DNA of 64,000 bases, taken from contig NZ_AP026763.1 in assembly GCF_026000435.1 (NCBI RefSeq), positions 3,162,001-3,226,000 of the forward strand, read 5' to 3'. The number at the start of each line of letters is the position of its first letter. The stretch's first letter is position 1. The stretch comes from Vibrio sp. STUT-A11. Lineage in GTDB: Bacteria; Pseudomonadota; Gammaproteobacteria; Enterobacterales; Vibrionaceae. Below the pieces are notes generated by a model that saw only the letters and a program-made list of their open reading frames with translations, was not told the origin of the DNA and searched no databases. This document shows, one piece after another, positions 34,722-43,255 of this stretch. Both the position numbers and the translations under genes were made by a program.

Positions 34722-35285
34722 ATGTCGAAAAGGACCCCACCAGAGATTCTCTCTTGTCAGACGGTCGCAAAGTCTAAGCTGTTTGCAGTGGAAGCCCTCG
34801 ACCTTCGCTTTTCTAATGGAGAACATCGCACTTACGAGCGTATGAAACCGAGTGGCCGAGATGCCGTTATGGTTGTGCCTGTTACCGAACAGGGCGATCT
34901 CCTGTTGGTACGCGAGTACGCGGCTGGTACAGAACGGTATGAATTGGGCTTTCCCAAAGGTCTTATCGATCCGGGAGAAACGCCACATCAGGCGGCAGAC
35001 CGCGAGCTGAAAGAAGAAATCGGTTTTGGCTGTAATCAATTAACCGCTTTAAAACAAGTTATCCTCGCGCCCTCTTACTTTTCGAGCAAAATGACCCTGT
35101 TTTTAGGACAGGCGCTATATCCGGAAAAACAAGAGGGTGATGAACCCGAGCCACTGGAAATTGTGCGTTGGCCACTGGCGCAAGCTGAAGAGCTGATCAC
35201 ACACATGGATTTCTGTGAAGCGCGCAGCATCACCGCATTAATGTTAGCGCTGAAACATTTACTCAATACCACTCACAACCAATAA
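34722..35285 (+). CDS. nudE: ADP compounds hydrolase NudE
   Basis: A 187-residue Nudix hydrolase acting on ADP-ribose, Ap3A and NADH-type compounds. The Nudix box GLIDPGETPHQAADRELKEE followed by IGF is intact near residues 85-107. ATG 34722 is well supported by AAGGAG at 34708-34713; extending the frame upstream would run back into the 3' end of nfuA. It precedes cysQ, as nudE and cysQ are linked in other Vibrionaceae. Confidence 0.92.
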   Translation: MSKRTPPEILSCQTVAKSKLFAVEALDLRFSNGEHRTYERMKPSGRDAVMVVPVTEQGDLLLVREYAAGTERYELGFPKGLIDPGETPHQAADRELKEEIGFGCNQLTALKQVILAPSYFSSKMTLFLGQALYPEKQEGDEPEPLEIVRWPLAQAEELITHMDFCEARSITALMLALKHLLNTTHNQ

Positions 35286-35329
35286 CAACAACAGAGCCAA
35301 ATCATCGTTGTGAGGAAGGACAATCACCT

Positions 35330-36157
35330 ATGCCAATGACAAAAGATTTATCTCACCTGCTCCCTCAAGTTATTGAGATCGCCCGCAGTGCCGGACAGTT
35401 GATTCTCGATATCTATCAAAAGAAGCAATACGAAGAATTCACCAAAAGTGATGAAACCCCGGTCACCAGCGCTGATCTTGCCGCACACAAATTCATCATC
35501 GAACGTCTGAGCGAACTAACGCCAGATATTCCTGTATTGTCTGAAGAAGACGCTGACATCAGCCTGGAAAAACGTGCCCAATGGCAGCGTTATTGGCTGG
35601 TCGACCCTCTCGATGGTACTCAGGAGTTCATTGCACGCAGCGGTGACTTCGCGACAATTATCGCCTTAGTCGACAACAACCAACCGACGATGGGGGTCGT
35701 GTATGGCCCTGTTTCCGGTGTCACTTATTATGCCTACAGCGGAAAAGGAGCATGGAAGATTCCAGATATGTCCGAGAGTGTCAGAGTGCACACTCATAAG
35801 CACGAGCAGCCTGGACAGAACATTGCAATTGCGATTAGTCGTCGTCAGGACATCAACCGCATCACCAATCGCATGAGCAGCGCCTGGAATTACGAGCTGA
35901 TCCCACTTGGTTCTGCTGCGTTGAAAGCGTGTTTAGTCGCTGAAGGTGCGGTGGACTGCTATCTCCGCTTGGGGCCAACGGGTGAGTGGGATACGGCCGC
36001 AACACAGTGTATTGTTGAAGAGGCGGGAGGTCGCATTCTAAGCACTCAATTAGAACCGCTGTCTTACAATGAACGCGAAACGTTGGAAAACCCTAACTTC
36101 ATCGTCTTAGGTGATGAAACGCTGCCTTGGAATGAGATTCTTCAGCGTAAAGATTAA
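35330..36157 (+). CDS. cysQ: 3'(2'),5'-bisphosphate nucleotidase CysQ
   Basis: A 275-residue magnesium-dependent phosphatase of the inositol-monophosphatase fold. It hydrolyses PAP to AMP and recycles the by-product of sulphate assimilation. Metal-binding motifs are SEEDAD (about 69-74), WLVDPLDGTQEF (about 90-101) and GEWDTAA near residue 220. It starts 44 bp after nudE with AAGGA upstream; a second ATG two codons in is possible. Confidence 0.94.
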   Translation: MPMTKDLSHLLPQVIEIARSAGQLILDIYQKKQYEEFTKSDETPVTSADLAAHKFIIERLSELTPDIPVLSEEDADISLEKRAQWQRYWLVDPLDGTQEFIARSGDFATIIALVDNNQPTMGVVYGPVSGVTYYAYSGKGAWKIPDMSESVRVHTHKHEQPGQNIAIAISRRQDINRITNRMSSAWNYELIPLGSAALKACLVAEGAVDCYLRLGPTGEWDTAATQCIVEEAGGRILSTQLEPLSYNERETLENPNFIVLGDETLPWNEILQRKD

Positions 36158-36187
36158 TTTTCTCCCTGCAACAGAACGAACTTCTAC

Positions 36188-36219
36188 AAGGTCACGAATC
36201 TAATTCGTGGCCTTTCTTT
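36188..36219 (+). terminator. Terminator after cysQ
   Basis: Imperfect 12-bp stem (AAGG plus CACGAAT paired with ATTCGTG plus CCTT, one mismatch), 3-base loop, then TTCTTTTT. Confidence 0.8.
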
Positions 36220-36226
36220 TTATCGC

Positions 36227-36386
36227 CGTACAGCGATCTAGGTATTTAGCCTACTATGATCCAAAAGCTAATCAAGCTGTACAGATTCAAATAAAACAGT
36301 TTTAAATCATAAGGTTATTTAGAATTGTGTGGATAGGGCATTTTCTCGTACAGCGATTAAAGGGTTTGGCCTACTATGATCCAAAA
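36227..36386. repeat. Pair of 40-bp direct repeats, exactly 120 bp apart
   Basis: 36227-36266 and 36347-36386 match at 34 of 40 positions, sharing CGTACAGCGAT at the left and GCCTACTATGATCCAAAA at the right. The first copy is also bounded by an inverted repeat (GTACAGC at 36228-36234, GCTGTAC at 36276-36282). The 283-bp gap between convergent cysQ and gspN holds these repeats and two terminators, no gene. Confidence 0.65.
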
Positions 36387-36390
36387 ACAA

Positions 36391-36420
36391 AAAGAGCTGC
36401 ACATTGGCAGCTCTTTTCTC
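36391..36420. terminator. Bidirectional terminator at the end of the gsp operon
   Basis: Perfect 10-bp stem AAAGAGCTGC with GCAGCTCTTT around a 6-base loop, A-rich on one side and T-rich on the other. It ends the minus-strand gsp operon 20-50 bp after gspN and can also stop readthrough from cysQ. Confidence 0.85.
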
Positions 36421-36440
36421 TGTCTGTTTTCGGCTTTGAC

Positions 36441-37202
36441 TTAAAAGCGTCCTTTATAATCAAACTCATATTGTCCCTGTGCGTTTGGCTTGCCGAGCCA
36501 TTGCAGCTGATCCCCCATCGCTGAAGGGAATTCGGCACCTGGCTTAAACCAGGCTTTCGTCGAGTAACGCTGATTCGGCCTTAACTCAGCCGAAAACGCC
36601 GCTGAAACTTGCGGGCTATTTTGTTCGCCGGATGCAGTCAGCACGCTGTCTTTACAGTTCAAATCGGCTACGACCAGACCGAGATCTAAACGCCCTAATG
36701 GACTTTGTATACCACTTGCACTCCATACCAGGGTGCCATCACCCGTTCCACACCAAGGAGAAGCATAGGTTGCATGGTGAATGTTGAGTTCCAACTGCCC
36801 ATCGACACCAACCGGCACAGGTAAGCGCACCTGCTCAACGACTTTTATCGCCGGGACAGAGGCCACTAAGTCTTTTGCGTAGGCATCACCAAACAAACCA
36901 TAGCCAACTAAGCCACGTCCTCGCACGTCCATATCGCTGCCACGACCAAAACGCACAGCAAATTCTGCTTTACCAGCAAGCAGTGCAGACCATTGGAAAT
37001 CCCAACTAACTTCACCCAGATTTTGACGTTGCCAGCGCACATTGGATGCCTGACCTTGCCATATTGTGCCCTGGGGCCCCTGGATATCGAGTCCTCTCAC
37101 CGTAGGACTGTGTTGAAGTACCCAGGATACTGGTAACCCCACCAATAAACTCACTGAGAAGCAGACAATAAAGATGACTGCATAAAGTACAACTCGCTTC
37201 AC
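36441..37202 (-). CDS. gspN: Type II secretion protein GspN (EpsN)
   Basis: A 253-residue inner-membrane protein with a single N-terminal membrane helix (about 4-24) and a periplasmic domain with GLDIQGPQGTIWQGQASNVRWQ, characteristic of GspN. It ends the operon. GspN is not found in all type II systems and is dispensable in some. The start is GTG at 37202, 1 bp after the gspM stop codon, with AGGA overlapping that stop region, so it is translationally coupled. Confidence 0.9.
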   Translation of the reverse strand: MKRVVLYAVIFIVCFSVSLLVGLPVSWVLQHSPTVRGLDIQGPQGTIWQGQASNVRWQRQNLGEVSWDFQWSALLAGKAEFAVRFGRGSDMDVRGRGLVGYGLFGDAYAKDLVASVPAIKVVEQVRLPVPVGVDGQLELNIHHATYASPWCGTGDGTLVWSASGIQSPLGRLDLGLVVADLNCKDSVLTASGEQNSPQVSAAFSAELRPNQRYSTKAWFKPGAEFPSAMGDQLQWLGKPNAQGQYEFDYKGRF

Positions 37203-37203
37203 T

Positions 37204-37695
37204 TTATCCTCGCTTAAACTGCAGGCGGTTCACCTCGATCATGCCCGCCTGTTCGGTTCGATCAATATCTAAAAATTCGACCTCGATACCTTGCTGCTCT
37301 TTCAAATAACGTAACCAGTCAACCATTTGGTTAAAGGCTAAAGGCTTGATCCACACCTGAACGCTCTCATTACGCGGCTGTACGCGTATCAACTCAACCT
37401 TATAACGACGTGCCGAAGAAGACACTAACTGGTTAAGAGGCTGATTCGAGTAGGTCACACCGCCACTCTTGCGCAGTGCCGTAATGTCGTTCGCTTTGCC
37501 TTGCACCCAGGTAAGGAGCTGTTTCTCACTCTGTATTCTTGACTGCGCCAATTCTGCTCGCTGGTTCATCGGTTGTAATATGCCCCAGTAAACGAAACCG
37601 AGAATTACAAGGACCCCACATCCCATCACCATACGCTGTTCACGCTGTGAGATGCTGCCCCACCAAGTCTGGACTTGAGAGATTAAATTTTTCAT
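37204..37695 (-). CDS. gspM: Type II secretion protein GspM (EpsM)
   Basis: A 163-residue bitopic protein of the inner-membrane assembly platform that binds GspL. The cytoplasmic N-terminus ends with SQREQRMV, a membrane helix spans about 23-42, and a periplasmic ferredoxin-like domain ends IEVNRLQFKRG. ATG 37695 with GAGG upstream is preferred over GTG codons just before it. The gene follows gspL by a few bases. Confidence 0.92.
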   Translation of the reverse strand: MKNLISQVQTWWGSISQREQRMVMGCGVLVILGFVYWGILQPMNQRAELAQSRIQSEKQLLTWVQGKANDITALRKSGGVTYSNQPLNQLVSSSARRYKVELIRVQPRNESVQVWIKPLAFNQMVDWLRYLKEQQGIEVEFLDIDRTEQAGMIEVNRLQFKRG

Positions 37696-37702
37696 CACCA
37701 CC

Positions 37703-38902
37703 TCACAAACGTTTCAATACAAAACTGCCCATCACAACTTTGTCGTTGCGATTAAGCTGGCCTTGCTCAACATTAAACTTTTCTGCGAGCTTCACTCGAG
37801 CCTGCTCAAAAGGCTGAAAATCCGAGCTGCGCGCGTGGATTCTGACTTCCCCACGTTGACCATCGTATTTAAAACTGGTGATTAGCAGATCATCAACCTG
37901 ACCTAGCGTGGCAGGAAGCGCGGCTAACCAGATCAACATGGCTTCATCACCAGAACCACCAGATAAGCGACGCTCTTCATCGGTCATTTGACGTTTAAGG
38001 TAGCTGACGGTTGGAATGCGTTTTTTGCCCGGGAACACTTGGCGGAAAATACGTTCACTTTCTTCACGATAAGCCTGAGCCTGAGCCTCATACTTATGTA
38101 CCATCAGTAACTGTTGAGCGACCATCACCACTAACAAAACACCCGCAGCGATAGCGGTTTTTTGCCATATTTTCCAGTATTTACCCCAAGACGATTTCGG
38201 TTTAAATTCTCCAGTGAGTAAGTTGGCTTTGCTCTCAACCACACCTCTGGCTAACAACGCCATCGTCATTTCTTCTGGCTGAGCAATCCACACTTCACTG
38301 ACGGCAGACACCGGAACCGAACTGTAACAGTCGAGTTTCCAACCTTCATGGCTTTGCAGATAAGATGAGAGATAAAGGTCTAGCCATGAAACATCGACCA
38401 CCGCGCCTTCGGTTTGAGAATGGCGAATCAGCCACTGTTCACCCATGAGTGCAGCACTGCTGTTCTCATTCACGGGTAGTGCCAACACATCTGGCAAAAC
38501 ACGCTTAATTGTCATTCCCTGACTTGAGAAGCGCTGCAGCACGGTTTGGATCCACGCTCGCTCAACCGCACAGATTTGCGCTTTACCTGACTGCTTGCCT
38601 AATACGGTAAAGTGAAGGCTATCGACATCTTGTGCGACTTCGTCTTCCACCAAGTAAGGCAGCATGGTGTCGAACTGACGTTCTGCGCCCGCGGGGATGT
38701 CCACTTGAGTGAGCACGACATCGTTACTTGCCAGTAAAGCAAACACCGGACGCTGGTTAGCATAAGGCACTAACTCATCCAGATGTTCCCACCCGGCGAT
38801 TTCGCCGCTGGCAATCACTTCCTGCTGCTCTGTCGACCACACCACCCAAGGAATGGTACTTTGTTGTTCGCTACTCAGCCGAACGGTCAGAAACTCGCTC
38901 AC
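37703..38902 (-). CDS. gspL: Type II secretion protein GspL (EpsL)
   Basis: A 399-residue inner-membrane protein that anchors the GspE ATPase. The large cytoplasmic domain (about 1-245, actin-like fold in known structures) begins MSEFLTVRLSSEQQ as in V. cholerae EpsL. A membrane helix lies near 250-270 and a periplasmic domain follows. The start is GTG at 38902 with GGAGG well placed; it lies inside the 3' end of gspK, overlapping by 32 bp. Confidence 0.94.
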   Translation of the reverse strand: MSEFLTVRLSSEQQSTIPWVVWSTEQQEVIASGEIAGWEHLDELVPYANQRPVFALLASNDVVLTQVDIPAGAERQFDTMLPYLVEDEVAQDVDSLHFTVLGKQSGKAQICAVERAWIQTVLQRFSSQGMTIKRVLPDVLALPVNENSSAALMGEQWLIRHSQTEGAVVDVSWLDLYLSSYLQSHEGWKLDCYSSVPVSAVSEVWIAQPEEMTMALLARGVVESKANLLTGEFKPKSSWGKYWKIWQKTAIAAGVLLVVMVAQQLLMVHKYEAQAQAYREESERIFRQVFPGKKRIPTVSYLKRQMTDEERRLSGGSGDEAMLIWLAALPATLGQVDDLLITSFKYDGQRGEVRIHARSSDFQPFEQARVKLAEKFNVEQGQLNRNDKVVMGSFVLKRL

Positions 38903-39881
38903 TGATCCCTCCAAAACGACGGCGTACTACCGTCACTGTGTCTCTGTTTGTACTTTGCAAAAGGCTGCGGATACGCACGCGTGAATCATCCACCAGCACT
39001 TGTGCATCTAATTCGAAGAAAGCACTATCGACGCCTAAATAAGCTTTGGCTTCCTTCGTGATATTTTCATTTAAGCCCGCTAATTCTGACTCGGCTAAAA
39101 ACGCTTCGACATTATCCCAGCCATCGAATGGGCGCTTCTCTATCAACTGCACCGCATCACTGTTGCTCAAACCGGGTGAGAACATTGCGACTAAAATTGG
39201 TGCTTGTTCAACGTCAATAGTATTCACGTTCAGACGCCAGTCATCACTGGGTAGTGCACAAACTAACGGTGCGATTTTTTGATAGAACTCGCCACTCACC
39301 TGATAGACTGAACGTAACTCGGTCTTATCCGCCATCCAGCTATTTGGCGATAAATAAGCAGGACTCATCGCTTCATAAGTACTGTCTTCAACCCCTGTCG
39401 TTGAACGAACCACAGAGTCGCTGTCAACGTACTCCCAAGTCGAGTCAGCAATCACTTCCGCTTGATACGGATCCACTTCCGACTCTTCTAGTAAGCGTTG
39501 CAGAACCTGAACCAGATAAGGCCTGGCCGTTTGCTGACTGGTCGACTGCACACGGCTCAACACGTTGAGGTTAAAGCACGCTTGCTTATCCACAATCCGT
39601 CCGCTGGCCTGACCATAATCAAGCGGGTAGACCTGATCTTTTATTGCCCAAGGCTGGCTCAAGTTGATGGTGTCGGTATCCTTATAGCTTTGCTCAATAC
39701 CCACTTTTGCCAGCGCTTCGACGCCTAAGCTATACCAATACGCCTGTTGGAAATTGATTTGGTTAGCACCACGCTGAAACTGAGCAAATAATCGCTCAGA
39801 CATGCTTGCTGCAACCGTGGTCATGATTGCCAGCAACATGAGAACGATAAGTAAAGCGACACCACGCTGACGTTTAGCCAT
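38871..39881 (-). CDS. gspK: Type II secretion minor pseudopilin GspK (EpsK)
   Basis: A 336-residue pseudopilin, the largest, thought to cap the pseudopilus tip with GspI and GspJ. Prepilin leader MAKRQRG is cleaved before VALLIVLML; as usual for GspK there is no glutamate at mature position 5. The soluble domain includes the GspK-specific helical insert. ATG 39881 has GAGGAG upstream within gspJ, whose stop it overlaps by 8 bp. Confidence 0.93.
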   Translation of the reverse strand: MAKRQRGVALLIVLMLLAIMTTVAASMSERLFAQFQRGANQINFQQAYWYSLGVEALAKVGIEQSYKDTDTINLSQPWAIKDQVYPLDYGQASGRIVDKQACFNLNVLSRVQSTSQQTARPYLVQVLQRLLEESEVDPYQAEVIADSTWEYVDSDSVVRSTTGVEDSTYEAMSPAYLSPNSWMADKTELRSVYQVSGEFYQKIAPLVCALPSDDWRLNVNTIDVEQAPILVAMFSPGLSNSDAVQLIEKRPFDGWDNVEAFLAESELAGLNENITKEAKAYLGVDSAFFELDAQVLVDDSRVRIRSLLQSTNRDTVTVVRRRFGGISERVSDRSAE

Positions 39882-40539
39882 TGTCACTCTCCTCTAACTC
39901 AACCAGCTTGCCATCCGGTGTAAGGTAAGTGCGCGTGATTTTGCCGTAGTCCTTTAGCGTCAGTACCACGGATACCGCTTTGGGCAAGGTATCGTTGCTC
40001 TCCCAATCACTCTGCCATTTTTCACCATCATAAAAGCGAATATCGAATGCTTCGACTTGCTTCAGTAGTGGCGTAACTATCCCTTCCTGCCCAACGGGTG
40101 TATCCGGATAGCGCCACCAGATACGTTGCAGAGTCTCGCCTTTGAGGCGATAACCAACTTTGGTGACTTCACCACGGGGAAACTGCTGTTGCGGGTTGTG
40201 CCAACCCAAACGCGCATACATCACCCCTTTGGCATCGGAGTCTAGTAAATAGTCTGACCAAAAAATCAGCTGGCTTGTCGGGTCTTCTCCATCGGTACGA
40301 GTGCGACGCAAGGCCATCTGACGAAAGTCATTATCCATCATTACCATCGTACGTTGCAGCTCATTCAAACGCGTAGTACGTTCTTGAGAAAGCAGGTTGC
40401 TACGCTGTATCTGTGATACCACCTGATAGGCAGCAACGCTCAAGCTGGCAAAAATCGCAATCGACACCAACACTTCGATAAGTGTAAAACCGTTTTGCTT
40501 GTGGTATTTAGTCACGCTATGCATCCTACTGCGCCACAT
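39874..40539 (-). CDS. gspJ: Type II secretion minor pseudopilin GspJ (EpsJ)
   Basis: A 221-residue pseudopilin with prepilin peptidase site after Gly17 (KQNG, then FTLIEVLV with Glu5). LGWHNPQQQFPRGEVTKVGYR is nearly identical to V. cholerae EpsJ as I recall it. ATG 40539 (MWRSRM) matches the V. cholerae start and overlaps the end of gspI by 14 bp. Confidence 0.94.
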   Translation of the reverse strand: MWRSRMHSVTKYHKQNGFTLIEVLVSIAIFASLSVAAYQVVSQIQRSNLLSQERTTRLNELQRTMVMMDNDFRQMALRRTRTDGEDPTSQLIFWSDYLLDSDAKGVMYARLGWHNPQQQFPRGEVTKVGYRLKGETLQRIWWRYPDTPVGQEGIVTPLLKQVEAFDIRFYDGEKWQSDWESNDTLPKAVSVVLTLKDYGKITRTYLTPDGKLVELEESDNG

Positions 40540-40921
40540 AACTGCGTACCGTCACAAGCGGGCTCGCGTCTTTCGCTGTTGCGACGCTCACATCAAATGC
40601 TTTCAGCAATGGCTGTGTGGTAGCGACGGGCGCAACTTTCCAGTACCAAGTGCGTCCAGCCAGTTGCTCAGTGCCATTTTTCGCTTTGAGTTCACTGGTG
40701 GCTAACATCACATTCGCCATTTGATTATCCACAACCATTGCTGCAAACATTTTTTCTTCTAAGTAGCTAACCGTATTAATGTGTTGGCTCACAGAGCGAA
40801 TCACGCTAATGGCCGCTGTCGCAAAAATAGCTAGAGCAACCAGCACCTCTAGCAATGTCATGCCTTTGGAGCGATGACCCGCTACGCTCGGGTGAGTTCG
40901 CTTAAAATTGCGCATTCTCAT
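40526..40921 (-). CDS. gspI: Type II secretion minor pseudopilin GspI (EpsI)
   Basis: A 131-residue pseudopilin. The leader is cleaved after Gly20 (HRSKG, then MTLLEVLVALAIFA with Glu5). It forms the tip complex with GspJ and GspK. The 5' end overlaps the gspH 3' end by 20 bp, and the leader is longer than usual, so an internal start (MRNF, two codons in) is also possible. Confidence 0.92.
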   Translation of the reverse strand: MRMRNFKRTHPSVAGHRSKGMTLLEVLVALAIFATAAISVIRSVSQHINTVSYLEEKMFAAMVVDNQMANVMLATSELKAKNGTEQLAGRTWYWKVAPVATTQPLLKAFDVSVATAKDASPLVTVRSYVAQ

Positions 40922-41501
40922 CCTCTTCTGCTTCTTCTCCCGGTGCTAACAACAAAATCTGACCGGACTCTTTACCCACAACACGCCAGCCATCATTCAA
41001 TGCATCGCCATTTTGGGGAAAGAAAGACAAAGTAAACGGTGTCAGTTCCGCGCTGGAAAACACGAACACTTGTGGCGGCTTACTTTTTTCCTCTTGCTCC
41101 TGTTCGGCAAACATATCTTCATCAAACAGCGAGCCTGGCTCAAACAAACGATCATCGTTGTCCCAAGCACCACCACCTAGGTCCAATTGCAACGAGATAC
41201 CTTCATCCAGAGCGGTTTCACTGGGTATCTGTCTCATTTCTAGTGGTTGCCAGCCCTCAGCGCTCATACTCAGTAATGAATAGGTCGATTGAACGTCATC
41301 AACTCGGACACCAAAATCTTTACCGCTCAGTATCGCCTCTTCATTAAGCAGCAGTAAGCGCTGGAAAAAACTTTGTGCATATTGTTTTGAAAGGTCTTTC
41401 TGACTGGTAGGCAATGTCGTGACGACCGCTAAGGCGGTCAGAGATAATAAAACCAGCACCAATAGAATTTCTATTAATGTAAACGCTTGATGTTTTCGCA
41501 T
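40902..41501 (-). CDS. gspH: Type II secretion minor pseudopilin GspH (EpsH)
   Basis: A 199-residue pseudopilin that links tip and shaft. The N-terminus reads MRKHQA then FTLIEILLVLVLLS: the residue before the expected cleavage is Ala6, not the near-invariant glycine. Glu5 of the mature part is present. The codons are ATG CGA AAA CAT CAA GCG TTT, so it is not a misread start. ATG 41501 has AAGGA upstream; a GTG ten codons earlier gives the same cleavage region. The C-terminal domain matches EpsH (LDLGGGAWDNDDRLFEPGSLFDE). Confidence 0.92.
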   Translation of the reverse strand: MRKHQAFTLIEILLVLVLLSLTALAVVTTLPTSQKDLSKQYAQSFFQRLLLLNEEAILSGKDFGVRVDDVQSTYSLLSMSAEGWQPLEMRQIPSETALDEGISLQLDLGGGAWDNDDRLFEPGSLFDEDMFAEQEQEEKSKPPQVFVFSSAELTPFTLSFFPQNGDALNDGWRVVGKESGQILLLAPGEEAEEDENAQF

Positions 41502-41533
41502 TTGCTTCCTTGGCGCTGGTTTAACGGTCACGA

Positions 41534-41977
41534 TTATTGGTAATCTTGCATATTCCAGTTGCCGATATCCGCAGCTGGACCTTCACCACCCTCTTGACCA
41601 TCAGCACCCAAGGTAAAGATATCAATCGTGCCATTATCACCCGGGCTCAGGTATTGGTATTCATAACCCCAAGGGTCATTAGGAAGACGCTTAATGTAGC
41701 CACCATCACGGTAGTTACGTGGCTCAGGGTTTGACGGTTTGTTCACTAATGCGTCCAAGCCCTGATCGGTGGTTGGATAAACGTTATTATCTAGTTTGTA
41801 CATATCCAAAGCGTTTTCTAACGCCACAATATCTGTGATCGCTTTTTGTTGGTCTGCCTTTTCTTTGTTGCCAAGTAAGTTTGGTACAACAAAACTTGCC
41901 AAAATACCTAAAATCACGACCACTACCATCACTTCTAACAGTGTAAAGCCGCGTTGTTTACTGCGCTTAAAGTTCAT
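41534..41977 (-). CDS. gspG: Type II secretion major pseudopilin GspG (EpsG)
   Basis: A 147-residue major pseudopilin that polymerises into the pseudopilus. Prepilin site after Gly10 (KQRG, then FTLLEVMVVVVILGILASFVVPNL). The C-terminal globular part has YPTTDQGLDALV, LPNDPWGYEYQYLSPGDNG and FTLGADGQEGGEG with calcium-binding aspartates. It is separated by 61 bp from gspF, the largest gap within the operon. Confidence 0.97.
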   Translation of the reverse strand: MNFKRSKQRGFTLLEVMVVVVILGILASFVVPNLLGNKEKADQQKAITDIVALENALDMYKLDNNVYPTTDQGLDALVNKPSNPEPRNYRDGGYIKRLPNDPWGYEYQYLSPGDNGTIDIFTLGADGQEGGEGPAADIGNWNMQDYQ

Positions 41978-42037
41978 TTTTTTCTCCGAAAGTTAGATTG
42001 AAGGAACGCCTTTAGTAGACATCCCTTAACCCGAATA

Positions 42038-43255
42038 TTATCCGCTCATTAAGTTATTCATTTCTAGCATTGGCATCAAGGTCGCCATAACGATGAACAG
42101 TACTAAACCAGCCATGAGTGCAATCAATACCGGGGTGAAAATGCCCAATGCAATGTTAACGGTTGATTCAAAGTTCTGGTCCTGGTTATCCGCGGCACGA
42201 GTAAGCATACTTTCCAGCTCGCCACTTTGCTCACCACTGGCAATCATATGTAGCATCATTGGCGGGAATAAACGGGTTTGATCAAGCGCCCGACGTAAGC
42301 TTGCCCCTTCACGCACATTATCCGCAGCCACCATCACCTGCTGTTTTACGTAGCGGTTTGACATTACGTCCACCGCGACACGCATCCCTTCAAGAATAGG
42401 GATAGCGCTAGAGGTACAAATCGAAAGTGTACGAGCAAACCTCGCGGTATTAATACCTCTAGAAATCTTACCTAACAGCGGTAAGTTAAGAATTTTTTTA
42501 TCCCAGGAAAGTCGGAAATCAGGCTTTTGCAAGGCCAGTTTAAGGCCGTAGAAAAACACCACTAAAATGGCAAAAATAATCAGTCCCCACTCCTGAATAA
42601 ACTCACTGGCAGCCAGAAGAACTTGGGTTGATTGCGGCAGTTCTTGTCCCATCTGAATAATCGGGTCGATGATTTTTGGTACCACTGTGGCGAGTAGAAA
42701 CGAGACAATAGCAACCGCAAAGACCACCAAAACTACTGGATAAATCATCGCTTGCAGCAATTTAGAGCGCATTTTTTGCCGGTTTTCTACGTAATCCGCC
42801 AGACGCTCCAATACTGCATCCAAGTGTCCTGATTTTTCTCCCGCCGCCACCATCGAGCGAAACAGATCATCAAACACATGAGGATAATCCGCCAAGCTAT
42901 CCGCCAGAGCATAACCTTCGGTCACTTTAGAGCGGACTGCAGCCATCATGGTTCGAATGCGCGGTTTCTCTGCTTGATCAGAAACCGCACGCAAACATTC
43001 CTCAAGTGGCATACCCGACTGTACTAGAGTTGAAAGCTGGCGTGTAATCAAAGCTAATTCTGCGGTTTTGATGCCACGCTTAAAACTCACAGAGCCTGAC
43101 GATTTGACCGCTTTTGCCTTCGCCTCCATCACTTCAATCGGGATCATTCCCTGCTCTTTGAGACGTTGGCGCACCTGACGTGCATTATCGCCTTCTATAG
43201 TGCCTTTCTTTTGTTTCCCTTTGCCATCCAGCGCTTTGTACTCAAATGCAGCCAT
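42038..43255 (-). CDS. gspF: Type II secretion inner-membrane protein GspF (EpsF)
   Basis: A 405-residue polytopic platform protein. Two repeated cytoplasmic GspF domains (about 70-190 and 270-395) each include the pattern LARQLS or FARTLS..GIPL-type (LITRQLSTLVQSGMPLEECL; FARTLSICTSSAIPILEGM), separated by membrane helices near 170, 220 and 375. The start codon overlaps the gspE stop in a TAATG arrangement. Confidence 0.96.
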   Translation of the reverse strand: MAAFEYKALDGKGKQKKGTIEGDNARQVRQRLKEQGMIPIEVMEAKAKAVKSSGSVSFKRGIKTAELALITRQLSTLVQSGMPLEECLRAVSDQAEKPRIRTMMAAVRSKVTEGYALADSLADYPHVFDDLFRSMVAAGEKSGHLDAVLERLADYVENRQKMRSKLLQAMIYPVVLVVFAVAIVSFLLATVVPKIIDPIIQMGQELPQSTQVLLAASEFIQEWGLIIFAILVVFFYGLKLALQKPDFRLSWDKKILNLPLLGKISRGINTARFARTLSICTSSAIPILEGMRVAVDVMSNRYVKQQVMVAADNVREGASLRRALDQTRLFPPMMLHMIASGEQSGELESMLTRAADNQDQNFESTVNIALGIFTPVLIALMAGLVLFIVMATLMPMLEMNNLMSG

